A stretch of DNA of 47,369 nucleotides from Actinomycetota bacterium. GTDB lineage: Bacteria > Actinomycetota > Nitriliruptoria > Nitriliruptorales > Nitriliruptoraceae. The position numbers and the translations under genes are program-made. The notes under the pieces are model-generated. The model was not told the DNA's origin and searched no databases. It was given only the letters and a program-made list of their open reading frames with translations. The DNA is taken from assembly GCA_019348135.1 (NCBI GenBank), contig JAHWJY010000008.1, positions 1 through 47,369 of the forward strand. Direction: 5' to 3'. This document shows positions 1-8,914 of this stretch, in pieces; the stretch's first letter is position 1; the number at the start of each line of letters is the position of its first letter.

Positions 1-786
1 GTCCTCCCGCTCGAGGACCCCGACTCCTCGCGGGCCATCGGCAAGGCGTACCGCAAGCGCGGCATCGACTGCCTCACCGATGCGCTCGTGAAGGACGTCA
101 CCCGGATCGACGGCGAGGCCATCGTGACGGTCGAGCTCGCCGGCGCGGAGGTCGAGCTCGAGGCCGACGTCGTGCTCGTCGCGATCGGACGCGGCCCGAA
201 CACCTCCGACATCGGCGCCGAGGTGCTGGACATCCTCGACGACCGCGGGTTCGTGCAGGCGGACGCCTTCGGCCGCACCGCGGTCGACGGTGTGTGGGGG
301 GTCGGCGACGTGCTGCCCACCCTGGCGCTCGCGCACGCCGGGTTCGCCGAGGGGTTCCGCATCGCCGACGTCATCGCCGGCGTGGAGCGGGTGCAGCCGG
401 TCGACTACGCCCAGGTCCCGCGGGTCACCTACTGCCACCCCGAGGTCGCGTCGGTTGGCCTCACGGAACCCGAGGCCGTCGACCGGTACGGCGAGGACGG
501 CATCCAGGCCACCACGTACTCCCTCAAGGCCAACGCCAAGGGCATCATCGCCGGCTCGGACGGCTTCGTGAAGGTCATCGCCCGGACCGGCGAGGACGGC
601 CCCGTCGTCGGCGTCCACGTGGTCGGCCCGCACGCGACCGACCTCATCGCGGAGGCCACGCTCGCGACCGAGTGGGGGGCGCTGCCCGAGGAGCTGGCCG
701 CGATCACCCACGCCCACCCCACCCTCTACGAGGCGATGGGCGAGGCCTTCATGGCCGCCGCCGGCGTCCCGTTCCACGGGCACTGA
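1..786 (+). CDS. lpdA: Dihydrolipoyl dehydrogenase (E3), C-terminal part, cut by the window edge
   Basis: This is the last 261 codons of a flavin disulfide oxidoreductase that reoxidises lipoyl groups of 2-oxoacid dehydrogenase or glycine-cleavage complexes with NAD+. The frame is open from base 1, so the FAD domain and redox-active CxxxxC lie upstream of the window. Visible motifs are the end of the NAD domain (VVLVAIGRGPNT), the second FAD motif (GVWGVGDV), the start of the dimerisation domain (YCHPEVASVGLTEPEA) and the active-site His-Glu pair in HAHPTLYEAMGEA, which accepts a proton in lipoamide dehydrogenases. The HPT...E signature separates it from mercuric or glutathione reductases. 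It ends 30 bp from the convergent TetR gene. No E1 or E2 gene is visible, so which complex it serves is unknown. Confidence 0.93.
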   Translation, partial: VLPLEDPDSSRAIGKAYRKRGIDCLTDALVKDVTRIDGEAIVTVELAGAEVELEADVVLVAIGRGPNTSDIGAEVLDILDDRGFVQADAFGRTAVDGVWGVGDVLPTLALAHAGFAEGFRIADVIAGVERVQPVDYAQVPRVTYCHPEVASVGLTEPEAVDRYGEDGIQATTYSLKANAKGIIAGSDGFVKVIARTGEDGPVVGVHVVGPHATDLIAEATLATEWGALPEELAAITHAHPTLYEAMGEAFMAAAGVPFHGH

Positions 787-816
787 CCTGGGCCGGCTCC
801 GTCGGCGTACGAGGTG

Positions 817-1425
817 TCAGCGCGCCAACGCCTGCTCGAGCAGGTGCAGCACCATCCCCATCAGGCGGCCGCCGTCGGTGTCCGGCTCGGCCACGCTCAT
901 GACCGTGAGGCCGTCACCGGTCGCGATCAGGATGCGCGCGAGGTCCTCGAGGTCGATCGGCGCGTCGGCGCCGACGTCCCCGAGGTGGCGACGCAGCAGG
1001 TCGGCGATGCGGGCGCGGGTGCGCTGCTGACGCTCCGCCATGAGCGCACGGACGCGCTCGTTCCTGGCCGCGTAGAGGACGAACTCGGTCTCGAGCAGGT
1101 GCCAGTCCCGGTCGAAGACCTGCATCTCCTCGCGCCGCGCTCCGAGCAGCTGCGCCCGCGCGGCCGGGTCGGTGCTGGCGACGATCTCCTCGAGCGTCTC
1201 GACCGCCTGGTCGACGTGCTCGTCGAGGAGCGCGAGGAAGAGGTCCTCCTTCGACGCGAAGTTCGAGTAGACGGCCCCCTTCGTGTAGCCGGCGGCCTCC
1301 GCGACCATGTCCACCGAGCTGGCGTGGTAGCCGGTGCGCGCGAACACGGTCGCGGCGGCGGCGAGCAGGTCCGCACGGGTACGGGCGCGCTGCTCGTCGC
1401 GGCTCAGGCGGGCGACGTCGGGCAT
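817..1425 (-). CDS. TetR/AcrR-family transcriptional regulator
   Basis: A 202-residue regulator, normal length for the family. The N-terminal helix-turn-helix is clear: an ARTRADLLAAAATVF helix, then YHASSVDMVAEAAGYTKGAVY and the conserved YSNFASKEDLF that leads into helix 4. The C-terminal ligand domain is divergent, as usual, so the inducer cannot be named. I start it at the ATG at 1425 because the family N-terminus begins there; the open frame runs another 80 Arg/Pro-rich codons upstream that look non-coding. It converges on lpdA. TetR proteins usually repress themselves and a neighbour, but no obvious target is divergently placed: the next gene upstream is a small zinc-ribbon gene on the same strand. 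Confidence 0.88.
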   Translation of the reverse strand: MPDVARLSRDEQRARTRADLLAAAATVFARTGYHASSVDMVAEAAGYTKGAVYSNFASKEDLFLALLDEHVDQAVETLEEIVASTDPAARAQLLGARREEMQVFDRDWHLLETEFVLYAARNERVRALMAERQQRTRARIADLLRRHLGDVGADAPIDLEDLARILIATGDGLTVMSVAEPDTDGGRLMGMVLHLLEQALAR

Positions 1426-1577
1426 GGGCGAGCCTGTCGACGGACGGGCACGAGGCGGACGCGAGGGAGCGAGAGCGTAGCGGTGCCGTCGTCCGGGCTT
1501 CCGGTGGCCGGAGCGACCCGACCGCTCCGGCGAACGCGGCCGCGACCCGGTGCGATCGTCCCGGCGGGCTCGGCCGG

Positions 1578-1748
1578 TCAGCTGGCCGGACGTCGGCGGG
1601 CGGCGGGCTCGTCGCGTCCCCCCTGCTCGTGGAACGCGAAGGTGCGCAGGACCCCCGTGGCGCACCGCTCGCAGCAGAACACGGTCACGCCGTCGGCGAG
1701 GGGCTGTTCGTCCGCCTCCGTCTCACGACCACACATCGGGCACTGCAT
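1578..1748 (-). CDS. Small Cys4 zinc-ribbon protein
   Basis: A 56-residue protein starting at ATG 1748. It has two cysteine pairs, CPMC at residues 3-6 and CCERC near residues 25-29, the spacing of a single zinc ribbon. The tail is short and rich in Arg and Ala. Small treble-clef or ribbon proteins of this kind are common and mostly uncharacterised in actinobacteria; metal binding is inferred from the cysteines. It is divergent from the LigD-type polymerase gene across 160 bp (1749-1908), which must hold both promoters. The cysteine spacing, clean start and high GC3 support a real gene, but its function is unknown. Confidence 0.6.
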   Translation of the reverse strand: MQCPMCGRETEADEQPLADGVTVFCCERCATGVLRTFAFHEQGGRDEPAARRRPAS

Positions 1749-1908
1749 CCGGACGTTCCTGACTGTTCGGTCCGGCACCGACGGTAACGAGGTGGACACC
1801 TCGCGGCACGGACGGAAGGATGGCGTTCCGGGCCGTCCGAGCACCGTCCCGACGGCCCGGTCCCGGCCCGCCGGCCACCCGGCCGCGGACCGCGTCCGAG
1901 GAGCGCAC

Positions 1909-2910
1909 GTGGCGAGCATCGAGATCCCGGTGGACGGCCGGGTGGTTGCCGTCTCGAGCCCCGACAAGCCGTACTTCCCCGCCGTCGGGCTCACCAAGCT
2001 CGACCTCGTCGAGTACCACCTCGCCGTCGCCGACGTCCTGCTGCCGCACTGCCGCGACCGACCGCTCAACCTCGAGCGCTACCCCGACGGCGTCGACGGC
2101 ACGTGGTTCATGCAGAAGCGCGTCCCGGAGAAGCGGCCCGACTGGCTCCGCACGGTCGAGGTGACGTTCGGGTCCGGTCGCACGGCCGAGGAGCTCTGCC
2201 CGGCCTCGATCGCCGACGTGCTGTGGTCGGTCAACATCGGCTGCATCACGGTGCACCCGTGGTCGATCACGGTCCACGACACCTCGCGCCCCGACGAGCT
2301 CCGGGTCGACCTCGACCCGCAGCCGGGTGTGAGCTGGGACGTCGTCCGGCGGGTGACGGCCGTCGTGGGCGAGGTGCTCACCGAGGCCGGGCTCGTGGGC
2401 TACCCGAAGACCTCCGGGTCCCGTGGCATGCACGTCATCTGCCGCATCGAGCCGGAGGGCTACGTCGACGTCCGCCGGGCCGCGGTCGCGCTGGCCCGCG
2501 AGGTCGAGCGTCGCGTCCCGGAGCTCGCCACCTCGTCGTGGTGGAAGGAGGAGCGCGGGGACCGGGTGTTCCTGGACTACAACCAGAACCTCTGGGACCG
2601 GACGATGGCCTGCGCGTACGCGGTGCGGGCGGTCCCCGACGCGAGGGTCTCCGCGCCGATCACCTGGGACGAGGTCGCCGACGTCGAGCCCAGGGACCTC
2701 ACCGTCGCGACGATGCCGGCGCGGCTCGCCGACGTGGGGGACCTCACGGCCGACATGGACGACGCCGCCGGCAGCATCGACGGCCTGCTCGCGCTCGCCG
2801 CGGCGGACGACGACGCCGGCCTGCCCGACCTGCCGCTGCCGCCGCACTTCCCGAAGTTCGCCAACGAGCCGAAACGCGTCCCGCCGAGCCGGGCCGCCGA
2901 CCGCAACTGA
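1909..2910 (+). CDS. Stand-alone LigD-type polymerase/primase domain protein (PolDom)
   Basis: A 333-residue archaeo-eukaryotic primase-fold polymerase of the kind fused in LigD, which fills gaps with ribonucleotides during non-homologous end joining. The GTG start at 1909 has a good Shine-Dalgarno (GAGGAG, 1898-1903). Visible family signatures are NLERYPDGVDG with WFMQKRVP, the catalytic acidic pair in RVDLDPQPG (D134 and D136), the SGSRGMHV nucleotide-binding loop, and the late motif DYNQNLWDRT followed by a SAPITWDEV variant. There is no ligase or nuclease domain, so this is the separate-polymerase form known from several actinobacteria. No ku or ligase gene lies in the window. It could work in NHEJ or in another repair role such as excision-gap filling. 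Confidence 0.88.
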   Translation: MASIEIPVDGRVVAVSSPDKPYFPAVGLTKLDLVEYHLAVADVLLPHCRDRPLNLERYPDGVDGTWFMQKRVPEKRPDWLRTVEVTFGSGRTAEELCPASIADVLWSVNIGCITVHPWSITVHDTSRPDELRVDLDPQPGVSWDVVRRVTAVVGEVLTEAGLVGYPKTSGSRGMHVICRIEPEGYVDVRRAAVALAREVERRVPELATSSWWKEERGDRVFLDYNQNLWDRTMACAYAVRAVPDARVSAPITWDEVADVEPRDLTVATMPARLADVGDLTADMDDAAGSIDGLLALAAADDDAGLPDLPLPPHFPKFANEPKRVPPSRAADRN

Positions 2911-2975
2911 CGCTCCGCGCGGCACGCGCGGCCGGCGCGTGCCAGGATGCACGCCGGGACACGAGTGGAGCAGGC

Positions 2976-4400
2976 ATGCGGCGGTCGGACTGGAAGGCGG
3001 TGCTCGACGTCGTCGGGCCGGCATCGTTGGAGCACCTCGAGTCGCTCCCCGACCGGCCCGTCTACCCGCGGGGCGACCGCGCGGAGGTCATGGCGGCGGT
3101 CGACCGCGAGCTCCCGGCCTCCGGCGTCGATCCGGCCACGGTCGTCGCCGACCTGGCCGCGGACGTCGGTCCGTACGTGACCGCGGTGGCGAGCGGCCGG
3201 TTCTTCGGCTTCGTCATGGGGGGACTCCATCCCGCCGCCTGGGGCGCCGAGGTGCTGGTGTCGACCTGGGACCAGAACGCCGGCCTGTACGCCCCGACGC
3301 CCGGTGTGGCGGCTGCCGAGGAGGTCGCGGCCCGCTGGATCCTCGAACTGGTGGGTCTGCCCGCCGAGAGCTCGGTCGGGTTCGTCACGGGCGGGCAGAT
3401 GGCGACGTTCACCTGTCTCGCCGCCGCGCGGCACGAGGTGCTCCGTGCGGAGGGCTGGGACGTCGAGTCCGACGGGCTCATCGGTGCCCCACCCGTCACC
3501 GTGGTGCTGAAGAGCGGCGTGCACTCCACCGTCCCGCGGGCGCTGCGCTACCTCGGGCTGGGGGAACGGGCCGCGCGTGAGGTCGCGTGTGACGACCAGG
3601 ACCGGATCCGGCCCGACGCGCTCGACGAGCTCCTGCGCACCGTCACCGGACCGACCATCGTCGCCGTCGAGGCCGGCAACGTGAACACCGGGGCCTTCGA
3701 CGACTTCGCGGCCGTCGCGGACGTGGTCGACGCCCACCGCGCCCGCGGCAACCCCACGTGGGTGCACGTGGACGGCGCCGTGATGCTCCTGGCCGCGGCG
3801 GCTCCGTCGTTCGATGAGCGCACCCGCGGGCTCGACCGTCTCGACTCGTGGTCGACGGACGGCCACAAGCTGTTGAACGTCGCCTACGACTGCGGCATCG
3901 CCGTCTGTCGCAACGCCGCGGCCCACCGGGCGGCGATGAGCGTCCAGGCCAGCTACCTGGAGCAGGGCGGCGACGTCCGCGACGCGATGGACTGGAACCC
4001 GGAGTTCTCGCGCCGGGCGCGGGCGCTCGGGGTCTACGCCACGCTCCGCTCGCTGGGACGCGACGGCGTCGTCGATCTCGTCGAGCGCACCTCGGCGCTC
4101 GCGCGGCGGTTCGCCGAGCAGCTGGCCGCCAGCGGACAGGCCGAGATCGTGAACGAGGTGGCGTCCAACCAGGTGCTCGTGCGGTGGCTCGCGCCGGACG
4201 GCGACCACGGCGCGCTCGCCGACGAGGTGATGGCACGCATCCGCGCCGACGGGACCGCGTTCTTCAGCGGGACGAGCTTCCGCGGCGAGCGGCTCATGCG
4301 CATCTCGGTGTCGGACTGGGCGACCGACGAGGACGACGTCGACCGCACGCTCGCCGCGCTCCTGGGCCACGCCGGCGAGGCGGTCGCCGCCACCGCCTGA
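2976..4400 (+). CDS. Pyridoxal-5'-phosphate group II (aromatic/glutamate-type) decarboxylase
   Basis: A 474-residue fold-type I PLP enzyme. Key elements are the substrate/PLP loop SVGFVTGGQMATFTCL, the cofactor-ring aspartate in HVDGA (D266) and the Schiff-base lysine in STDGHKLLN (K298). This organisation belongs to the glutamate/tyrosine/aromatic-L-amino-acid decarboxylase group, so the likely reaction is amine formation from an amino acid. The substrate cannot be read from sequence. ATG at 2976 follows GGAG and is the only sensible start. It begins 65 bp after the polymerase gene and ends 55 bp before a penicillin-binding protein gene, in the same direction. Some members act as lyases or aminotransferase-like enzymes, so decarboxylase is a family-level call. 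Confidence 0.83.
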   Translation: MRRSDWKAVLDVVGPASLEHLESLPDRPVYPRGDRAEVMAAVDRELPASGVDPATVVADLAADVGPYVTAVASGRFFGFVMGGLHPAAWGAEVLVSTWDQNAGLYAPTPGVAAAEEVAARWILELVGLPAESSVGFVTGGQMATFTCLAAARHEVLRAEGWDVESDGLIGAPPVTVVLKSGVHSTVPRALRYLGLGERAAREVACDDQDRIRPDALDELLRTVTGPTIVAVEAGNVNTGAFDDFAAVADVVDAHRARGNPTWVHVDGAVMLLAAAAPSFDERTRGLDRLDSWSTDGHKLLNVAYDCGIAVCRNAAAHRAAMSVQASYLEQGGDVRDAMDWNPEFSRRARALGVYATLRSLGRDGVVDLVERTSALARRFAEQLAASGQAEIVNEVASNQVLVRWLAPDGDHGALADEVMARIRADGTAFFSGTSFRGERLMRISVSDWATDEDDVDRTLAALLGHAGEAVAATA

Positions 4401-4455
4401 GCCGGCGCCACGAGCCGACCCCCACGGCCAGTACCGTGGCCCGGGACGGGGAGGC

Positions 4456-6345
4456 GTGGTGCGGGACGCGATCGTGGCGGTGTTCTTCGGCCTGCTGGCC
4501 GTGGGGCTGATCGTCGGTGGGTGGTGGTTCGTGTCCACGCGCGTGGTCAGCGACCCGCAGGCGGAGGCCGAGGCGGCCATCGACGCGTACCTCGACGCGT
4601 GGGAGCGCGGCGACGCGGCCAGCATGCTGGACGTCGTCGGCGAGCCGCCGCCCGAGGGGTTCGTCGCGGCGCACGACCAGCTGCGTGAGGGGCTCTCGGC
4701 GGAGGACGTCCGGGTCGGTCGCGGCGAGGTGACGCTCCAGGGCTCACAGGCCGACACCGACCTCGACGTGGCGGTCCGGATCGGCGACGCCGGGACGGTC
4801 ACGTGGTCGAGCACCCTCACGGCACAACGGATCGAGCGCGAGTGGCGCGTGCTGTGGGAGCCGTCGACCGTGCACCCGGACCTGCGTGCCGGCTGGACGT
4901 TCGACGTGATCGAGGAGGAACCCGCGCGCGCCGGCATCCTCGCGCACGACGGCACGCCGCTGACCGCGCCCGGCGAGCTCGTCACGGTCGGGATCGAGCC
5001 GCAGCGGATCGACGACCGCGAGGCGTTCCTGGCCGACATCTCCGAGCTGCTGCCCGAGGCCGCGGCCGACCTCGAGGAGCTCCTCGCCCGCGACGACCTC
5101 AACCCCGACTGGTACTACCCGGTCGTGACCCTGCGCCCCGACCGGTGGGAGACCGTCGGGCCGGACGTGACCGCCATCCGCGGGACGGTCGTCCGCACCG
5201 AGGCGGCACGGGTCGGCTCCGACGACGGCTTCGCCCTGCACACCCTCGGCCGTGTCGGCCCCGCCGGCGAGGACCGGGCGGAGGAGCTCGGTGTGGAACC
5301 GGACGACGTCGTCGGGCTCTACGGGCTCGAGGCGGCGCTCGAGGACCGGCTGACGGGCACGCCGGCGGCCGAGGTCGTGATCCGGGACGCGGACGGCGAG
5401 GTCCGCACCACGCTCGACCGCTTCCAGGCCGACCCGCCGGAGCCCGTCACGACCACGCTCGACCACGGGGTCCAGACGGCGCTCGAGCGGGCGCTGGTCG
5501 GCCAGACGGGATCCATCGGCGTGGTGGTCGTGGATGCGCCGTCGGGCGCGATCCGGGCGGTCGCGAGCCGACCGCTCGCCGGGTTCAACCGCGCCCTGGC
5601 GGGGCGCTACCCGCCCGGCTCGACGTTCAAGGTCGTCACGGCCGCGGCGGTCCTGGCCGCCGGCACGTCCCCGGGCGACGAGGTCGCCTGCCCCGGCGAG
5701 GTGGTGATCGGCGGCCTGCGCCTGCGCAACGCCCACGACCTCGCGCTCGGCACGACCACGCTGACCCAGGCCTTCGCGCGGTCCTGCAACACGACGTTCG
5801 CCGACCTGGCGACGGACCTCCCGGCCGACGCGGTGGGGGAGACCGCGGCGCGGTTCGGCTTCGGCGTCGCCTACGAGCTCCCCCTCGACAGCGTCGGCGG
5901 GAGCTACCCCGAGCCGCAGGACCTCGCCGAGCGCGCCGCCGCCGCCATCGGCCAGGGCCGCGTCGAGGCGAGCGCGCTGCACCTCGCGAGCGTCGCCGGC
6001 GCGGTCGCGTCGGGATCCTGGCGTCCTCCGTACCTCCTCGCCGGCGAGGGCCCCGACGACGGCACCGACATCCCCGCGGGTGTGCGGTCCGACCTCGCGG
6101 GGCTGATGGAGGCGGTCGTGCGGGAGGGGACCGGCACGGCCGCGCAGGTCGAGGGGCCGGAGCCGGTGGCGGGCAAGACGGGCAGCGCGGAGTTCGGCTC
6201 CGGTGACCCGCCACCGACACACGCGTGGTTCATCGGGTTCCGGGGGGACCTCGCCTTCGCCGTGCTCGTGGAGGAGGGCGGGGAGGGCGGCAGCGTCGCC
6301 GCGCCCATCGCCGCGCGGCTCCTGCGGGAGCTCGCCGACGCGTGA
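4456..6345 (+). CDS. Class B penicillin-binding protein with NTF2/MecA-N-like domain
   Basis: A 629-residue membrane-anchored D,D-transpeptidase for peptidoglycan cross-linking. One N-terminal membrane segment (about residues 5-27) is followed by an NTF2/MecA-N-like domain (about 35-140), a PBP dimerisation region that opens with RAGILAHDGTPL, and the transpeptidase domain. The catalytic triad motifs are all present: SxxK as PGSTFK (S389), SxN as SCN (S443) and KTG as GKTGSAE (K574). The MecA-like N-terminal domain is typical of actinobacterial PbpA-type enzymes. The start is GTG 4456 or GTG 4459; the GGGGAGG ribosome-binding site at 4448-4454 is better spaced for 4459. A TACCGT box at 4432-4437 could be the -10 element. 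Confidence 0.92.
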   Translation: MVRDAIVAVFFGLLAVGLIVGGWWFVSTRVVSDPQAEAEAAIDAYLDAWERGDAASMLDVVGEPPPEGFVAAHDQLREGLSAEDVRVGRGEVTLQGSQADTDLDVAVRIGDAGTVTWSSTLTAQRIEREWRVLWEPSTVHPDLRAGWTFDVIEEEPARAGILAHDGTPLTAPGELVTVGIEPQRIDDREAFLADISELLPEAAADLEELLARDDLNPDWYYPVVTLRPDRWETVGPDVTAIRGTVVRTEAARVGSDDGFALHTLGRVGPAGEDRAEELGVEPDDVVGLYGLEAALEDRLTGTPAAEVVIRDADGEVRTTLDRFQADPPEPVTTTLDHGVQTALERALVGQTGSIGVVVVDAPSGAIRAVASRPLAGFNRALAGRYPPGSTFKVVTAAAVLAAGTSPGDEVACPGEVVIGGLRLRNAHDLALGTTTLTQAFARSCNTTFADLATDLPADAVGETAARFGFGVAYELPLDSVGGSYPEPQDLAERAAAAIGQGRVEASALHLASVAGAVASGSWRPPYLLAGEGPDDGTDIPAGVRSDLAGLMEAVVREGTGTAAQVEGPEPVAGKTGSAEFGSGDPPPTHAWFIGFRGDLAFAVLVEEGGEGGSVAAPIAARLLRELADA

Positions 6346-6536
6346 GGCGCACGGCCCCGGACGTCGCCCATGGACCACCTGCGCGCCTGGCGCGACAACC
6401 CGTCCCGCCCCGTGCGGCCTGAGCAGGATGGACTAGTCCGTTCGGAGGGGTCCGAGGCTGGTCCACGGGCCCCCGCCGTGCGGATCGCATCCCGGCGGGG
6501 TGCCCGTCGGGCCAGCACGCCTGAGGGAGAACGACC

Positions 6537-8489
6537 TTGAGAGGACACCGGACCCGGGTGCCGCTGCTCGCCACGAGCGCGGCACTCCTCCTCGCTGCCG
6601 CGCTCATCGGACCGGCAGCCGCACATCCGCAGCAGCACGACTCCGACGGCAACCACCTGTTCGGTACCGGTGCCGCCGGCGACCTCGACCTCGTCAGCAA
6701 GCTGTGGCTGGCGGACGAGCCCGGGACCGTCGCCGACGTGGCCGTCTCGCCGGACGGGGACCACGCCTACCTCGCGCACTGGGGTCGCTCCACGTGCGCC
6801 GAGAACTCCGAAGCGGGCGGCAAGACCGACCCCGACGCCGGCGCGTGGGTCGTCGACATCTCCGACATCGACCACCCGGTCGAGGTCGGGTTCATCCCGC
6901 ACCACCAGGACTCCCGGCCGGGCGAGGGCATGCAGGTCCTCGAGGTCGACACGAGGTCCTTCACGGGGGACATGCTCGTGATGAACTCGGAGCAGTGCGG
7001 CAAGAACGGCAAGGGCGGCGTCGTCCTCTGGGACGTGACCGATCCGGCCCAGCCCAAGCAGCTGGCCGCGCACGCCGGCGACCCGGGGTTCGCGGACACC
7101 AACGACACCCACAGCGCCTTCGCGTGGGACGCCGGCGAGCACGCCTACCTCGTGATGGTCGACAACTTCGAGTCGACCGACGTCGACATCCTCGACATCA
7201 CCAACCCGAAGCGGCCGCGGCTCGTCGCCGAGTACAACCTCAACACCTACGTCGAGGACGGCGTGTCCCAGCCGACGCTCGGCCTCCAGGAGTCCTCGCT
7301 CCACGACATGACCGTGAAGCTGATCGAGGGTCGCTGGATGATGCTGCTGTCGTACTGGGACGGCGGCTACGTGCTGATGGACGTCACCGACCCGACCGAC
7401 GCCCGGTACGTCTACGACACCGAGTACGCGGCGATCGATCCCGAGCTCTTCGAGGCGACGGGCAAGGCGCTCCCGCCGGAGGGCAACGGCCACCAGGCCG
7501 AGTTCACGGCCGACGACCGGTTCTTCATCGCCACCGACGAGGACTTCTCGCCGTACCGCTCGATCTTCACCATCGACACCGGACCTGCGGCGGGCGAGTA
7601 CCCGGCCGGCGAGTTCGGGTTCACCCCGCCGGTGCAGACCACGCTGGCCGACGGCAAGCTCAACGGGCCGACGGTGTTCGGTGGCTACGGCTGCCCGGGC
7701 GACCGCGCCGGCATCCCGCCCCGGTCATCCGCCCTGCCTGGCGCGCTGGCAGCGGGCGAGGAGGCGATCATCGTCTTCGAGCGCGGGCCCGTCGGTGACC
7801 CCGACGCGTCCGGCGAGGCGTGCTTCTTCTCCGAGAAGATCGAGTCCGGCCAGCTCGCCGGCTACGACGCGGTCGTGATCGCCAACCACCACGGTGGCGC
7901 ACAGGCGGGCGCGGCGGCGGACTCGCACTTCTGTGGCGGGCAGGGCCACGTCTACGACAAGACGGCGCCGGCGGTGTGCATCGGCCACCGGGCGATGCAC
8001 CTGCTGTTCGGCTCCGAGCCGAACTACACCTACCCGGAGGCGACCCCGGCCGTGGGTGCCGTGGGGGAGAAGGCGAGCTTCACGCCGTCGTACGACGGCT
8101 GGGGCTACGTCCACCTCTTCGACGCCGAGACCGGGGCCGGGCTCGACACCTACGCGATCCCCGAGGCGCACGACGAGTCGTACGCCTTCGGGTTCGGTGA
8201 CCTCACCGTGCACGAGGTCGCGACCCACCCGACGGATCCGAGCGTCGCCTACCTGTCGTACTACGCCGGGGGCATGCGCCAGCTCGAGATCCAGTGCACC
8301 GATCCGGGTGACACGTCCACGTGCGCGCTCGTGGAGACCGGGAGCTACCTCGATCCGGGAGGCAACGACTTCTGGGGCGTCGAGGTGTTCGTCCGGGACG
8401 GGAGCACCTACGTCCTCGGGTCCGACCGCGACAGCGGCCTGTGGATCTTCGAGGACACCGCCCGCCACAGCGACGACCACGAGCACTGA
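6537..8489 (+). CDS. Secreted LVIVD beta-propeller-like protein with PA domain
   Basis: A 650-residue exported protein. TTG at 6537, preceded by GAGGGAG, opens a signal peptide (Arg-containing N-region, an Ala/Leu core, AAAH cleavage region). The body carries LVIVD-type repeats built around VVDISDIDHPVEVG, LWDVTDPAQPKQLA, ILDITNPKRPRLVA and LMDVTDPTDARYV, which form a propeller-like repeat fold. A protease-associated (PA) domain sits near residues 385-490, marked by SEKIESGQLAGYDAVVIANH. PA domains usually sit on secreted hydrolases, but no catalytic domain is visible, so a binding or surface role is more likely. The last residues are Asp- and His-rich (DDHEH). It stands alone, with 190 bp before it that show no clear gene. 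Confidence 0.8.
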   Translation: MRGHRTRVPLLATSAALLLAAALIGPAAAHPQQHDSDGNHLFGTGAAGDLDLVSKLWLADEPGTVADVAVSPDGDHAYLAHWGRSTCAENSEAGGKTDPDAGAWVVDISDIDHPVEVGFIPHHQDSRPGEGMQVLEVDTRSFTGDMLVMNSEQCGKNGKGGVVLWDVTDPAQPKQLAAHAGDPGFADTNDTHSAFAWDAGEHAYLVMVDNFESTDVDILDITNPKRPRLVAEYNLNTYVEDGVSQPTLGLQESSLHDMTVKLIEGRWMMLLSYWDGGYVLMDVTDPTDARYVYDTEYAAIDPELFEATGKALPPEGNGHQAEFTADDRFFIATDEDFSPYRSIFTIDTGPAAGEYPAGEFGFTPPVQTTLADGKLNGPTVFGGYGCPGDRAGIPPRSSALPGALAAGEEAIIVFERGPVGDPDASGEACFFSEKIESGQLAGYDAVVIANHHGGAQAGAAADSHFCGGQGHVYDKTAPAVCIGHRAMHLLFGSEPNYTYPEATPAVGAVGEKASFTPSYDGWGYVHLFDAETGAGLDTYAIPEAHDESYAFGFGDLTVHEVATHPTDPSVAYLSYYAGGMRQLEIQCTDPGDTSTCALVETGSYLDPGGNDFWGVEVFVRDGSTYVLGSDRDSGLWIFEDTARHSDDHEH

Positions 8490-8575
8490 TCCGGGGTCGA
8501 CCACGGTGGGGGGCGGGCTCGTCCCGCCCCTCACCCACCCGTCGGGTGACGTCCGGAGGCCGCAGCCCCCGGACG

Positions 8576-8821
8576 TCACCGGACGGGGCCGGCGTAGCCG
8601 AAGGCCTCGTGCTCGAGCCGTGCCCGGGTCTCGCGCCAACAGGGGTCGCAGAGCACGACGGTGAAGGTGTCCCCGTGGGGGTAGGCGTACGTCGCCCACC
8701 AGGACCTGGTCGGCGCGTGCTCGTCCCGGCAGCGGGTGCAGGTCCAGCCGAAGCGGTTCCGGTCGGCCCGGACGCGTGAGATGTCGACGACCCGCAGGTC
8801 GTCGAGGTGCGAGGTGGTCAC
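8576..8821 (-). CDS. Small zinc-ribbon protein (two CxxC pairs)
   Basis: An 81-residue protein read from GTG 8821, which has a GGAGG site four bases upstream. Two cysteine pairs, WTCTRC and VLCDPC, separated by about 29 residues, predict one zinc-binding site. The part between them is rich in aromatic residues (WWATYAYPHGDTFTV), as in ribbon proteins that wrap a beta hairpin. Function is unknown. It lies between the convergent LVIVD protein gene and the tandem racemase gene, 93 bp from the latter. An in-frame upstream start at 8905 exists but adds residues unlike a protein and has no better ribosome-binding site. Confidence 0.6.
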   Translation of the reverse strand: MTTSHLDDLRVVDISRVRADRNRFGWTCTRCRDEHAPTRSWWATYAYPHGDTFTVVLCDPCWRETRARLEHEAFGYAGPVR

Positions 8822-8914
8822 GGGGCCTCCGCGATCGGCAGGGTCCGGGCCGATCCACCACCCCACGGAACCAGCCGTCCCGCGGTGCGTCAACGGACGG
8901 TTCACCGGGGCGCG

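Noticed and set aside
814-1908. Long open frame on the plus strand that joins the region opposite tetR to the LigD-type gene
   Set aside because: The first 365 codons are the mirror of tetR and the zinc-ribbon gene, rich in Arg, Val and Gly, with no domain. The real protein starts at GTG 1909 with its own Shine-Dalgarno.
2577-5102. 841-codon open frame on the minus strand opposite the PLP decarboxylase
   Set aside because: A shadow of high-GC coding DNA: Ser/Arg/Ala-rich with no family motif, whereas the plus strand has clear catalytic motifs.
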